Below are positions 47,419-55,897 of a stretch of DNA of 64,000 nucleotides, in pieces; positions within the stretch are counted from its first letter, which is position 1, and the number at the start of each line of letters is the position of its first letter. Source of the DNA: Tepidamorphaceae bacterium (GTDB taxonomy: Bacteria; Pseudomonadota; Alphaproteobacteria; Rhizobiales; Tepidamorphaceae). The position numbers and the translations under genes were made by a program. The stretch lies in NCBI GenBank assembly GCA_028279445.1, contig JANQNT010000023.1, forward strand, positions 62,001-126,000, in the 5' to 3' direction. Below the pieces are notes generated by a model, which was given only the letters and a program-made list of their open reading frames with translations, did not search any database and was not told the DNA's origin.

Positions 47419-47897
47419 GCGCGACCCCGCGGCTGCACACCAAGCGCCTTGGCCATATAGACCCGGTCGTAGCCCTTCTCGCGAACCCGCCGCGTCTCCT
47501 CGTAGCCATGGCGGGCGTACCAGGCGATGTTCTCGTGCATCATGGCATTGGTGTAGAGCTCCACCTGCGTGAAGCCGAGCGCGGCGGCGCGGTCCTCCGC
47601 GAAGGCGAGCAACGTCGCGCCGAACGCCCTGCCCTGCGCGTCGGGGTCGACGGCGAGATTGTCGATCAGGATACGCGCGCCGTCGATCTCCAGTACCAGC
47701 AGACCGACAATGTCGCCCGCATCGCACAACACGTACGACTCGCCCGCGGCGATCCGCGCGGCGTAATCGTCAAGCGCCGGGCCCGGCATCTTGCCGATAC
47801 GCGCCTCATAGATCGCATAGGCACGCAGCGCGATGCGCCGCATGGCGGCAGCGTCGCCCTCCCGTGCCGGCCGAATGCCGGCATCGGGCGCGCTCAC
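47415..47897 (-). CDS. GNAT-family N-acetyltransferase
   Basis: A 160-residue GNAT protein. Domain order: GIRPAREGDAAAMRRIALRA at the N-terminus, ILIDNLAVDPDAQGRAFGAT (beta-4 with the acetyl-CoA pyrophosphate loop, here Q-G-R-A-F-G), LLAFAEDRAAALGFTQVELY and IAWYARHGYEETRRVREKGY. I choose the GTG at 47897 because it overlaps the upstream stop as GTGA and begins just before the domain; an in-frame ATG at 47939 would overlap the upstream gene by 46 nt. The acceptor is unknown. Coupled to an ArsC-ArsN2 fusion, it might act in metalloid resistance, but this is inference. Confidence 0.85.
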   Translation of the reverse strand: MSAPDAGIRPAREGDAAAMRRIALRAYAIYEARIGKMPGPALDDYAARIAAGESYVLCDAGDIVGLLVLEIDGARILIDNLAVDPDAQGRAFGATLLAFAEDRAAALGFTQVELYTNAMMHENIAWYARHGYEETRRVREKGYDRVYMAKALGVQPRGRA

Positions 47898-48724
47898 AGT
47901 GTGATGGCGCGGTGCATCAGCGTGGCCGTCTGCGGGCACAGTCCGGCGAACTCGGCCGTACTGCGAACCGCATCGGGTGCCTGATCGCGCGCCACCGTCT
48001 CGAAGCCAAGCTGATCGAAGACGTCCTCGGCGGTGTCGGTGAGCAGCCAGGCCTCGCGCGCACCGGCATCGTGGGCAGCGCGCAGCGCCAGCGGCACGAT
48101 GGCGCGGCCAAGCCCGTGGCCACGCCGCGACGGCGGCACCACAATCGAACGCAGCAACGCGTGGCCGTCGCCGGGCAGCTCGAAACCGGCATAGCCGGCG
48201 GGTCGCGAATCCGGCGTCATGTAACCGAAGAAGTGCTTGTTGGCGCCAGACAGATCCTCGACCGGCAGCCCCGCCTCACTCAGGGACGCCACCAGATCGA
48301 TGGCGTTTGCCGGACGCTTCTCGGCGATGACGAAGGGCGCGCCCTTCTCACGCGTCAGATTGTTCGGCCAGCCGCGCTCAATCAGCCCGAAGACCGTGTC
48401 GGCGGGCCGGCACAGCGCCGTGCCGCGCAAGGTACGCACGAAGGGGCGGTTGATGAGGATCGGCGTATCGACCATGGCGTGAAGCAGGTCGGCGTCGGTG
48501 ACGCCGGGTTCGCCCAGACCCATCTCGTCGAATGGCGTGCCGCGGCGGCGCACCGCATCGCGCACCTTGAGCCCCGCGGCGGCGATCATGCGGGCAAGCG
48601 TGGCAGGATCGGGCGGCGTGTGACGATAGTCGATCACATCGGGCGCGTAGCCCACCGCCCGCAACACCCGCAGGACGTTGCGCGACGTGCCACAGTCCGG
48701 ATTGTGCCAGATCGTGGGTTGCAT
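47894..48724 (-). CDS. Arsenate reductase (ArsC)-ArsN2 acetyltransferase fusion
   Basis: A 276-residue fusion. Residues 1-~125 are a glutaredoxin-dependent ArsC: IWHNPDCGTSRNVLRVLRAV with the catalytic Cys11, then DYRHTPPDP and ILINRPFVRTLRGTALCRPA (RP motif). Residues ~135-276 are an ArsN2-type GNAT domain: SLSEAGLPVEDLSGANKHFF, FELPGDGHALLRSIVVPPSR, RGHGLGRAIVP, and TAEDVFDQLGFETVARDQAP followed by STAEFAGLCPQTATLM. ArsC reduces As(V) to As(III); ArsN2 proteins are arsenic-associated acetyltransferases. The typical ArsR and arsenite exporter genes are not adjacent. The ATG at 48724 begins the ArsC fold. Confidence 0.88.
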   Translation of the reverse strand: MQPTIWHNPDCGTSRNVLRVLRAVGYAPDVIDYRHTPPDPATLARMIAAAGLKVRDAVRRRGTPFDEMGLGEPGVTDADLLHAMVDTPILINRPFVRTLRGTALCRPADTVFGLIERGWPNNLTREKGAPFVIAEKRPANAIDLVASLSEAGLPVEDLSGANKHFFGYMTPDSRPAGYAGFELPGDGHALLRSIVVPPSRRGHGLGRAIVPLALRAAHDAGAREAWLLTDTAEDVFDQLGFETVARDQAPDAVRSTAEFAGLCPQTATLMHRAITL

Positions 48725-48885
48725 CCGCCCCTCCGTCGCTTGTTCATGAGATTTGTATGACAAGATCGCGCAAAAGCGAAGCCGATACGCATCGCAACCG
48801 TGGACTGCGGCGTACAGCCGATATGCACGGGATGCGTATCGCCAGGCGGGTTGCCCCAGTATAAAGTGGAGTAAGCGTCACACTA

Positions 48886-49154
48886 GGCTGTATCGACATT
48901 TAGGATTTGGAGCGTGGTATGCGCCAAAATCGTTCAGTTCCAGGCGCAAAGCCGAAGCCAGGGTCATCCCTTGCGAGCGCTTTGCAACGCCGAAATGGGC
49001 GATTTGGGCCATATCCCTCTCGGGACGCGGCGGATTTTGCCCCTGACGGCGTTAGTGGGGACTTGAAAACCAGCAAGGTTTCCTACACCCCGCTGCCTTG
49101 TCAGGACCAAAATCCGACACGCGCCACGCCCGAAACCTAAATGTCGATACAGCC
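48886..49154. mobile_element. 269-bp MITE with 19-bp perfect terminal inverted repeats and TA target duplication
   Basis: The left end GGCTGTATCGACATTTAGG (48886-48904) is the exact reverse complement of the right end (49136-49154). Both are flanked by TA (48884-48885 and 49155-49156), the target duplication of IS630/Tc1-mariner elements. Sub-terminal sequences (AGCGTGGTATGCGCC at left, GGCGTGGCGCGTGTC read inward from the right) are also related. The inside has no transposase; an open frame at 48907-49140 is not convincing. The right end is 40 bp from the aminotransferase start, so the element may contain its promoter. Partial ends recur at 57500-57545. Confidence 0.85.
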
Positions 49155-49171
49155 TAGGGTCCGGACCCTGG
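49154..49171. repeat. TA-bounded GGGTC motif, copy 3, at the MITE border
   Basis: CTAGGGTCCGGACCCTGG; its TA is the right target base pair of the MITE, so the MITE seems to have inserted at the TA of this motif. Confidence 0.6.
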
Positions 49172-49194
49172 GGTCAGGCCAGAGGAACACAGCA

Positions 49195-50532
49195 ATGAAC
49201 ATGCTCGCCCCACCGCTGCAGAAGTTCGCCACCAACTCGCTTGAACAGCAATGGATGCCGTTCACCAGCAATCGGGAGTTCAAGACCGAGCCGCGCCTGG
49301 TGGTGAAGAGCGAGGGTGCCTATCTGTGGGACCACAAGGGCAACCGGATCGTCGACGGATCGTCGTCGCTGTTCAACGTGGCTGCCGGCCATGGCCGCAA
49401 GGAAATCGCCGACGCGGTCTTCGCTCAGATGACGCATAACGACTATTCGTCACCGTTCGGCTCGGGCCACCCGGGCGCCTTCGCGCTTGCCGCCAAGCTG
49501 GCCGGAATCCTGCCCGATCCGATCAACCACGTGTTCTTCACCAACTCCGGTTCGGAATCGATCGACACCGCGTTGAAGATCGCGATGGCCTACCACCGTG
49601 CCCGCGGCGAGAGCCAGCGGGTGCGCTTCGTCTCGCGCGAGCGCGCCTATCACGGCGTCAACATCGGCGGCGTTTCGCTATCGGGCATGGTCAAGAACCG
49701 CGAGACCTTCCCCGTCACGATGCCCAACTGCGTCATGATGCGGCACACCTGGGACCCCGATACGCTGTTCACGCGCGGCCAGCCCGAGGCCGGCGCGGAG
49801 CTTGCCAATGACCTGCAGCGCTTCTGCGAGATGTATGGCGGCTCCACGATCGCTGCCTGTTTCGTGGAGCCCGTCGCGGGCTCGACCGGCACGCTGGTAC
49901 CGCCGGTCGGCTATCTGGAGCGCCTGCGCGAGATCTGCGACCAGCATGGCATCCTGCTCGTCTTCGATGAGGTGATCACCGGTTTCGGCCGGCTCGGCAC
50001 GCCGTTCGCGGCGGATGCCTTCGGCGTCACGCCCGACATCATGACCATGGCCAAGGCGCTGACCAACGGGGCGATCCCCATGGGCGCCGTCGCCGTCAAG
50101 GACGAGATCTACGAGACGGTCACCAACGCGGCGCCGGAAAACGCCATCGAGTTTTTCCACGGCTACACCTATTCCGGCCATCCGGCCGCCTGCGCGGCGG
50201 GGCTGGCGACGCTCGACATCTACGAGCGCGAGGGCCTGTTCGAGCGTGCCGCCGGGATGTCGGACTACTTCCTCGACGCGCTGTGGTCGCTGAAGGACCT
50301 CGACATCGTCCGCGACCTGCGCGGTTACGGCATGATGGGCGCGGTCGAGGTACACCCGGAACCGGGCAAGCCGGGCATGCGCGGACTGGAACTGCAGAAG
50401 CGCATGTTCTTCAGCGGCTGCCACATCAAGTGGACCGGCGATGTCGGCATCGTCGCGCCGCCGTTCATCGTCGAGAAGTCGGACATCGACCTGATCGTCG
50501 ACGTGTTCCGCAAGACGCTGAGTGCTATGTAG
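49195..50532 (+). CDS. Class III aminotransferase, beta-alanine/omega-amino acid:pyruvate type
   Basis: A 445-residue PLP enzyme moving a terminal amino group from beta-alanine or another omega-amine to pyruvate. Features: QQWMPFTSNREFKTEPRLVV, typical of beta-alanine-pyruvate transaminases; VFFTNSGSESIDTALKIAMA (PLP phosphate site); RAYHGVNIGGVSLSG; VFDEVITGFGRLGTPFAADA; and the PLP Lys in MTMAKALTNGAIPMGAVAVK (about residue 285). Length fits. The start at 49195 (MNMLAPP) has GAGGAA upstream and lies just beyond the MITE. The gene appears monocistronic. Substrate range (taurine, beta-alanine, amines) cannot be told from sequence alone. Confidence 0.92.
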   Translation: MNMLAPPLQKFATNSLEQQWMPFTSNREFKTEPRLVVKSEGAYLWDHKGNRIVDGSSSLFNVAAGHGRKEIADAVFAQMTHNDYSSPFGSGHPGAFALAAKLAGILPDPINHVFFTNSGSESIDTALKIAMAYHRARGESQRVRFVSRERAYHGVNIGGVSLSGMVKNRETFPVTMPNCVMMRHTWDPDTLFTRGQPEAGAELANDLQRFCEMYGGSTIAACFVEPVAGSTGTLVPPVGYLERLREICDQHGILLVFDEVITGFGRLGTPFAADAFGVTPDIMTMAKALTNGAIPMGAVAVKDEIYETVTNAAPENAIEFFHGYTYSGHPAACAAGLATLDIYEREGLFERAAGMSDYFLDALWSLKDLDIVRDLRGYGMMGAVEVHPEPGKPGMRGLELQKRMFFSGCHIKWTGDVGIVAPPFIVEKSDIDLIVDVFRKTLSAM

Positions 50533-50992
50533 CTTCGCTCACGGCAAATTGCGCTGTCGCTCCAGCCCTCGACTCGGGTCTCGGGCGTTCGGTCCTACGA
50601 TTGGTCCGCCGGACCAATCGTCAAGACGGACCTCACCCTCCGCTGGGGCGGCCTCGGATCAAGTCCGGGGCAGGCTCTGACCGGCCGGGCGCACGGTCGT
50701 GCGCCTTGGTGCCATATGCTCCATCGGTGCGAGGAACGACTCCCCGGCGTCCGACCGGACGCCCGCGCGAAAGCGCGCCCTCGCGGAGGCGTCGAGCGAA
50801 GCCAGACTTGCCGTGAGCGGAATAGAACCGACGCCGCGAGCCCTGCAACACACGTCGTGTGACGTGGGCACCGGTCTTCGGACAAGAGGCGTGGAGCGGC
50901 ACAGCCGCGACAGGGAAGCAAACAAGCCGAGCGGCCAGGAAGAACACAATAGCCCGGTCACTTTTGGGAAACACGCGCGCCGCGAAGGCGCG
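50533..50992. other. Intergenic region with dispersed repeat copy 2
   Basis: About 460 nt between convergent genes. It contains the 34-nt repeat shared with 7309-7342 at 50746-50779, and pieces such as GGCCGCCTCGGATCAAGTCC of the kind often seen in repeats between genes of Hyphomicrobiales. Several open frames cross it but all read through these repeats and show no protein family. Confidence 0.6.
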
Positions 50993-52036
50993 TCATCGGG
51001 TCTCGTCGCGCGGCAGTTTCATCTTGTGGCCCCAGCGGTCGGCGAGATAGACGGCTTCCTCGACGCGCAGGTTGGCCAGGTAGTCGGTGGCTGAGTTCAC
51101 CAGCGGTGCGTCGTTGACGAAATGCTCGACCACATGGCGGTTGCAGCGGTAGACGCAATCGCCGCCGAAACCGCTGTCGGACCATTCGTAATCGATCGCC
51201 TCCCAGTCGTTGCCGCCGGTCGCACGCACCGCGATGCGGGCGTCGCCGTCAAGCGCCAGCACGCCGGCTTCTCCCTCGATCAGCATCTCGCCCATGGTCA
51301 GCCGCCGGTTGTCGGCGGTGTGGTCGACGAGCCGGTTGCCGTCGAACAGCGAGCGCACGCCACCCTCGTGCTGCATCATCATGATGCCGGCGTCCTCTCC
51401 GGAGATGGCGGGATTGAGCCTGTCGAGATCGGCATAGACGCTGGTCGGCTCGCCGAACAGGTAACGGAAGGTGTCGATCAGGTGGATCGCCGTCTCGTGC
51501 ATCAGGAAGCGCGGCATGGTGCGGAAGTAGGGCTGACGGTCGAGATAGGCCTCCTCCCCCTGGCCGTCGCCGGGACGCAGCCGGAATGTCGCCTGATAGA
51601 CCTGGCCGACGCGCCCGGCATCCAGTTCGCGCTTGATCACCTCGTACCAGGGCTGGAACCGGAAATTCTCGTGCACCACCAGCGTGACGCCCTTGTCGGC
51701 GGCCAGGCTGGCGATGTCCTCGGACTCCTTCAGCTTGGTGCAGAACGGTTTCTGGCAAATGGCGTTGATGCCGCGTCCCACCAGCGACTCGATGATCGTC
51801 TTGTGGGCAAAGGGCGGGGTGATGATGTCGACGATGTCCGGGGTGATCTCGTCGAGCATCTCGTCCACGTCCCCGAACACCGCGGGGATCGAGAACTCCT
51901 TCGCAAAACCCTCGGCGCGCGCGCGGTCGCGGTCGCAGACGCCGATGAGCTCGACATCCTCCATGCGCGCCCACGCCTCGTGGTGGAAGCGGGCGAAGTA
52001 GCCGGCCCCGATGGTTGCGACGCGAAGTCCTGTCAT
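50993..52036 (-). CDS. Gfo/Idh/MocA-family NAD(P)-dependent oxidoreductase
   Basis: A 347-residue sugar- or inositol-type dehydrogenase. N-terminal Rossmann fold: MTGLRVATIGAGYFARFHHE (GxGxxA-like), LIGVCDRDRARAEGFAKEF, and the family EKP-like motif written ICQKPFCTKLKESEDI (Lys in QKP). The C-terminal alpha/beta domain has PYFRTMPRFLMHETAIHLID, containing the conserved His-x-x-D pair (HLID). Such enzymes oxidise hydroxyl groups of sugars, inositols or derivatives. The start overlaps the stop of the upstream SMP-30 gene by ATGA, so the two are translated together and probably act in one sugar-oxidation route (dehydrogenase plus lactonase). Confidence 0.9.
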   Translation of the reverse strand: MTGLRVATIGAGYFARFHHEAWARMEDVELIGVCDRDRARAEGFAKEFSIPAVFGDVDEMLDEITPDIVDIITPPFAHKTIIESLVGRGINAICQKPFCTKLKESEDIASLAADKGVTLVVHENFRFQPWYEVIKRELDAGRVGQVYQATFRLRPGDGQGEEAYLDRQPYFRTMPRFLMHETAIHLIDTFRYLFGEPTSVYADLDRLNPAISGEDAGIMMMQHEGGVRSLFDGNRLVDHTADNRRLTMGEMLIEGEAGVLALDGDARIAVRATGGNDWEAIDYEWSDSGFGGDCVYRCNRHVVEHFVNDAPLVNSATDYLANLRVEEAVYLADRWGHKMKLPRDETR

Positions 52037-53088
52037 CGCGTTGCCGGACCAAGCGGGGCTGGAACCAACTCTCCGGCATCGAGCAGCGCGGTCACGTCGT
52101 AGTCCCAGTGGACCGGCGCAACGCCGGTGTAATCCGCGCGAAAACGCGCCACGCGATCGCCCTGCAGACTGCCGAGATAGGCGGTGCGCAGATCGAACCC
52201 GCCGAAGGCCAGACTGGAGACATTCTGCAATCGCTGACCGCCGACCGTCTCCAGATGGGTGCGACTCATCTGGCCGGTCAGGAAGGCGCTCTCGGCCCAT
52301 TCCAGATGCGCCGGGCTGCAATCCTCGACGATGATCTCCTCGAACCCCTCCCTGTCGACGCGGATGACGCGGTTGGAGACGATGCTGGTGACCCAGAGGC
52401 CACCCTCGGTGTCGAGCGTCAGCCCGTCGGGATAGGTTCCCGCACCGAACTTGGCCACGGTGCGCCGGTTGGAGAGATTGCCGTTGGCATCGACGTCAAA
52501 GGCGGTGATGCGTCGCGCGAAGGTCTCGTTGACGAACATGGTCGCGCCGTCCTCCGAGAGGCGGCATTCGTTGGCATAACCGAGATTGTCCGCGACAACG
52601 GTGGCACGCAGGGAAGGACCACCAATGAAGCCGTCGAGGCGGACCATGAAGCCATCGCCCTCACCCGGCCGATAGCCGAGCGAGCGCGGCACCTTGCAGG
52701 TGGATACTGTGATCCACAGGCGACCCTTGTCGTCGAGCAGGACGAAGTTGGTGGGCGGCAGGGTGTAACCGCCGATCTGCGTCAGCACCGGGCCCACCGA
52801 ACCGTCCGGCGTCAGGCGGAAGACCCCGCCGGTCTCGTCGCCGAGATGGGCCATCACGATGCCGCCGAACGGATCGAGCGCGATGCCGTTCGGGCGCAGC
52901 ACGAAGCTGGTGCGGCGGGCCAGCAGGCGGCGAGCGCTACCGCGCGGCGAAAGCACGCTGACACCGCCGGCACCGGTCCAGTCCGGCACCACCAGGGTGC
53001 CGGACGAGTGAGCCAGTGCGCACTCGGGCCGCGTCAACGCGTGGCCCACAAAGGTCACCGCGTTGAGCGACAACGGCTTGGCATTCAT
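52033..53088 (-). CDS. SMP-30/gluconolactonase family protein
   Basis: A 351-residue six-bladed beta-propeller lactonase-type protein. Calcium/active-site features are spread over the propeller: HALTRPECALAHSSGTLVVP (metal Glu in PEC), RPNGIALDPFGGIVMAHLGD (Asn), DNLGYANECRLSEDGATMFV (Asn near the metal) and GAGTYPDGLTLDTEGGLWVT (Asp). It would open a sugar lactone formed by the coupled dehydrogenase. The start at 53088 (MNAKPLS) was chosen; an ATG at 53118 adds ten residues. No signal peptide is evident, so it acts in the cytoplasm. Confidence 0.87.
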   Translation of the reverse strand: MNAKPLSLNAVTFVGHALTRPECALAHSSGTLVVPDWTGAGGVSVLSPRGSARRLLARRTSFVLRPNGIALDPFGGIVMAHLGDETGGVFRLTPDGSVGPVLTQIGGYTLPPTNFVLLDDKGRLWITVSTCKVPRSLGYRPGEGDGFMVRLDGFIGGPSLRATVVADNLGYANECRLSEDGATMFVNETFARRITAFDVDANGNLSNRRTVAKFGAGTYPDGLTLDTEGGLWVTSIVSNRVIRVDREGFEEIIVEDCSPAHLEWAESAFLTGQMSRTHLETVGGQRLQNVSSLAFGGFDLRTAYLGSLQGDRVARFRADYTGVAPVHWDYDVTALLDAGELVPAPLGPATR

Positions 53089-53401
53089 ACGCGCACCGCC
53101 GCTGCTGCCGGCCTGCATGACAACTTCCAACTCCAGCACCCCAAACCACTGCACCCGAAAGCCGATTATGCATGCATTGGCCGATACATGAAGCACCGTT
53201 CGCCGACCGGGCCTGCCATTCGACCGGCCCGCCGGCGCGACATTGACGCACACCTGTCGGCATGGCCACAAGCCAAGCCCTGCATCTGGTGCATGGGTCC
53301 CACCGGCGGCATGTGGCTGGAATGCCGGGTTGCTTGTTCTAAGCTCGGCGCAATCAGGGTCCGTCCTCGCGCAGGCCCGCAGGCCCGATCAAGATGGCTG
53401 C
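53089..53401. other. Divergent intergenic region
   Basis: About 310 nt between the divergent SMP-30 and EamA genes, holding both promoters. I see no distinct operator, repeat or RNA. Confidence 0.4.
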
Positions 53402-54325
53402 ATGAGCACCACACCCTCGCCCATCGACGCGGTCGGCCCCGAGCAGCGGGCCGAACGGCTGACGGCGATCGGGCTGATGTGTCTGGCGCTGATCTGCTTC
53501 GCGACCCTCGACGCCACCGTGAAGTACCTCTCCGCCAGCATCCCGGTGCTGCAGATCATCTTCTGTCGCTTCGCCACGCATTTCACGCTGACGGTTGCGC
53601 TGACGCCGCGGCGCGAGGTCCCCACCATCTGGCGCTCGAAGCGCTGGGCGATGCAGATCCTGCGCGGATTGCTGATGCTGGCGACCACCACCTTCAACTT
53701 CATCGCGGTGAGCTACCTGCAGCTTGCCGAGACGATGGCGATCTTCTTCGCCACGCCCTTCGTGGTGGCGTTGCTGGCCGGCCCACTGCTTGGCGAACGG
53801 ATCGGGCCGCGGCGGTTCGCCGCCGTGCTGGTCGGTTTCCTCGGCGTCCTCGTCGTGCTCAGGCCGGGTCTCGACGGGCTGCCCTGGCAGGCGGTGTACT
53901 CGGTGATGGCGATGCTGACCTATGCCGGCTACGCCATCACCACGCGCATCCTGGCGCCGACCCAGACGGCCGCGACGACCCAGTTCTACGCCGCCGGTAT
54001 CGGCACCATCGCGTACCTGCCCTTCATCTACGCGGTCTGGCAGACGCCGCAGACATGGTTTCTCGCCTTCCTGCTGGTTCTGATCGGGTTCATCGGCGGG
54101 CTCGGACACCAGTTCATGATCCTGGCCCACCGCCGCGCCCCGGCGCCGATCCTGGCACCGTTCATCTACACCCAGATCATCTGGATGGTGGCGCTCGGCT
54201 ATTTGATCTTCGGCGATGTTCCTGGTCTCTGGACGATCGTCGGCGCCGGCGTCGTCATCATGAGCGGGCTCTACCTTCTGGCCCGCGAACGACAGGTGAA
54301 ATTCACAAGGCAACGCCTGAGATGA
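53402..54325 (+). CDS. EamA/DMT-family transporter
   Basis: A 307-residue transporter with ten helices in two EamA repeats: MCLALICFATLDATVKYLSA and CRFATHFTLTVALTPRREVP, then LQLAETMAIFFATPFVVALL with GERIGPRRFAAVLVGFLGVL in the first half. The second half has ILAPFIYTQIIWMVALGYLI and FGDVPGLWTIVGAGVVIMSG. The pattern with RALLML-like RGLLMLATTTFNFIAVSYL is typical of RarD/YdcZ-unrelated, general metabolite exporters. Start at 53402 (MSTTPSPIDAVG) leads directly to the first helix. It overlaps the LysE gene start (ATGA), so the two exporters are co-expressed. Confidence 0.9.
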   Translation: MSTTPSPIDAVGPEQRAERLTAIGLMCLALICFATLDATVKYLSASIPVLQIIFCRFATHFTLTVALTPRREVPTIWRSKRWAMQILRGLLMLATTTFNFIAVSYLQLAETMAIFFATPFVVALLAGPLLGERIGPRRFAAVLVGFLGVLVVLRPGLDGLPWQAVYSVMAMLTYAGYAITTRILAPTQTAATTQFYAAGIGTIAYLPFIYAVWQTPQTWFLAFLLVLIGFIGGLGHQFMILAHRRAPAPILAPFIYTQIIWMVALGYLIFGDVPGLWTIVGAGVVIMSGLYLLARERQVKFTRQRLR

Positions 54326-54963
54326 TCGCCGACCATTCCATGGCCGCCCTGCTCACCACGCTCGCCTCGCTTGCGCTGCTGTGGCTTGTCGCGGTGGTGA
54401 CGCCGGGTCCCAACTTCATCGTCATCTTCCACGCCGCGGCGGCGCGCACGCGCGCGCATGCGGTCGCCACGTCGCTTGGCTGCGTCGCCGGCACGGCTGT
54501 ATGGGCGGTTATTGGCGTGTTCGGTTTCAAGGCGCTCGCGGCCGCGCTTCCCTGGGCCTTCGGCATGCTGAAACTGGCCGGCGCGCTCTATCTCCTGTGG
54601 GCCGGCGTGCAGATGTGGCGCAGCGCATCGCAGCCGATCGACTTCGCTCCGGCACCGGCGACACGCAGCGCGCTTTACGGCTCATTTCGAACCGGATTGA
54701 TCACCACGCTTGCCAATCCGAAGACGGCCGCCTTTGCCGCGTCGATCTTCTCGGTCGCGGTCCCCGCCGGCGCGCCGATATGGTTCGCATTCGCCGCGAT
54801 CACAACGATCCTTGCCGTCTCCTTGACCTGGTACGCGGTTCTGGCGGCGCTACTGGCCGCCGGCTGGATGAGCGCGTTTCGCGAGCGTATCGTGCGTCCC
54901 GTGCGCCGCATCGCAGGCGCAGCATTTGTCGGATACGGCGTCAGCATGGCGCTGGAGAAATAG
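54322..54963 (+). CDS. LysE/RhtB-family exporter
   Basis: A 213-residue amino-acid exporter-type membrane protein with six helices. Family motif VVTPGPNFIVIFHAAAARTR in the first loop (residues ~25-44) with the conserved GPN, then GCVAGTAVWAVIGVFGFKAL, LKLAGALYLLWAGVQMWRS and TLANPKTAAFAASIFSVAVP (NPK motif). It would export an amino acid or homoserine lactone-like compound; the substrate is unknown. Its stop codon TAG is part of the TA-GGGTC motif, copy 4. Confidence 0.9.
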   Translation: MIADHSMAALLTTLASLALLWLVAVVTPGPNFIVIFHAAAARTRAHAVATSLGCVAGTAVWAVIGVFGFKALAAALPWAFGMLKLAGALYLLWAGVQMWRSASQPIDFAPAPATRSALYGSFRTGLITTLANPKTAAFAASIFSVAVPAGAPIWFAFAAITTILAVSLTWYAVLAALLAAGWMSAFRERIVRPVRRIAGAAFVGYGVSMALEK

Positions 54964-54975
54964 GGTCCGGACCCT
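54961..54975. repeat. TA-bounded GGGTC motif, copy 4
   Basis: TAGGGTCCGGACCCT, a 14-bp near-perfect palindrome that provides the LysE stop codon. Confidence 0.65.
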
Positions 54976-55125
54976 TGCCCATTGCGCGAGTGTATCGTGG
55001 CGACTTCGCCGCAGTTCCGACATGGTTTGTGCGCAACAAGGGTTGGCGTGTCTTCGCAGATCGATGATGGTCGAAAGGGTCCGAACGGCCTATGCTGAAC
55101 GGATCGGGCGGATGGCGGAGTGATC

Positions 55126-55893
55126 ATGGCAGCGTTGTCGCGGAGTTCCTGGAGCGCAGTGGCGCTGAGCACGGCGGTTTTCGCCGCGGTAGCAGCCTTC
55201 GCCACCACCGCGGCCCACGCCGCAGACAATGAACTCGGCCCCTACACCATCGCAGCAGCCGACGGCCAACTGATCTGCAAGGTGTCGCTGGATACGCCTC
55301 CCGAAGAGGCAAAGGCTGACGCCGGCGATACGGCCACCCCGGTTCCCGGCAAGCTGACCGTCGAAGCGGACTGCGCCGCGACCTTCGCCGAATTCGGCAG
55401 CGTCGCCGGCTGGGTGCGTGAAGGCGGCGCCCAGATCACCCTGGTGAATGAAGCGGGCGAGCCTGTGGTGCTGTTCCAGGACATCGGTGGTGGGGTCCGC
55501 GTCGGGCGCTTCGAGACCGGTGGCATCGCCTATCTCGCCAGCGATCGCGAGGAGGTCGCCGCAAGCGAGAACGAAACGGCCGGCGGAACCGGCGGCCCGG
55601 GCATCGCCGGCGCATGGACGTTCACGCGCGGACCCGACGGCACAACGCCGGTGTGTCGCGTGACGCTGGCGCAGGCGGCAGCCGGCGAGGGTCTGGCGGC
55701 GCTGACGCCGGACGATGATTGCGGCGAGGCGATCCGCGTTCTGGAACTGGCGGGATGGAAGCTCGACGGCGAGGTGCTCAGCGTACACGACGCGAGCGGG
55801 CGTCTGCAGCTGAGCTTCACCCAGCAGGACGGCCCGGTCTGGATTCGCAATCCGGAAGGTTCGCGGCCTCTGTTCTTCATCCGCCGCGAGTGA
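55126..55893 (+). CDS. Exported protein with two AprI/Inh-like domains
   Basis: A 255-residue secreted or periplasmic protein. A signal peptide (WSAVALSTAVFAAVAAFATT, cleavage near AHAADNE) precedes two similar ~90-residue units. Unit 1 has GQLICKVSL, VEADCAATF and ITLVNEAGEPVVLF; unit 2 has AGAWTFTRGPDGTTPVCRVT, DDDCGEAIRVLELAGWKLDG and LSVHDASGRLQLSFTQQDG. Each unit has two Cys that could form a disulfide, as in the AprI/Inh family of protease inhibitors and related outer-membrane lipoproteins. The usual partner metalloprotease is not nearby, so inhibition of a protease is only a possibility. ATG at 55126. Confidence 0.7.
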   Translation: MAALSRSSWSAVALSTAVFAAVAAFATTAAHAADNELGPYTIAAADGQLICKVSLDTPPEEAKADAGDTATPVPGKLTVEADCAATFAEFGSVAGWVREGGAQITLVNEAGEPVVLFQDIGGGVRVGRFETGGIAYLASDREEVAASENETAGGTGGPGIAGAWTFTRGPDGTTPVCRVTLAQAAAGEGLAALTPDDDCGEAIRVLELAGWKLDGEVLSVHDASGRLQLSFTQQDGPVWIRNPEGSRPLFFIRRE

Positions 55894-55897
55894 GCGA

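Noticed and set aside
48907..49140. A 77-codon frame inside the 269-bp MITE
   Set aside because: It runs into the terminal inverted repeat, lacks a ribosome-binding site and shows no transposase or other motif.
50699..51094. Open frames crossing the repeat region after the aminotransferase
   Set aside because: They read through the dispersed 34-nt repeat (giving ASDRTPARKRA-like peptides, as at 7295-7400) and into the antisense of the dehydrogenase gene.
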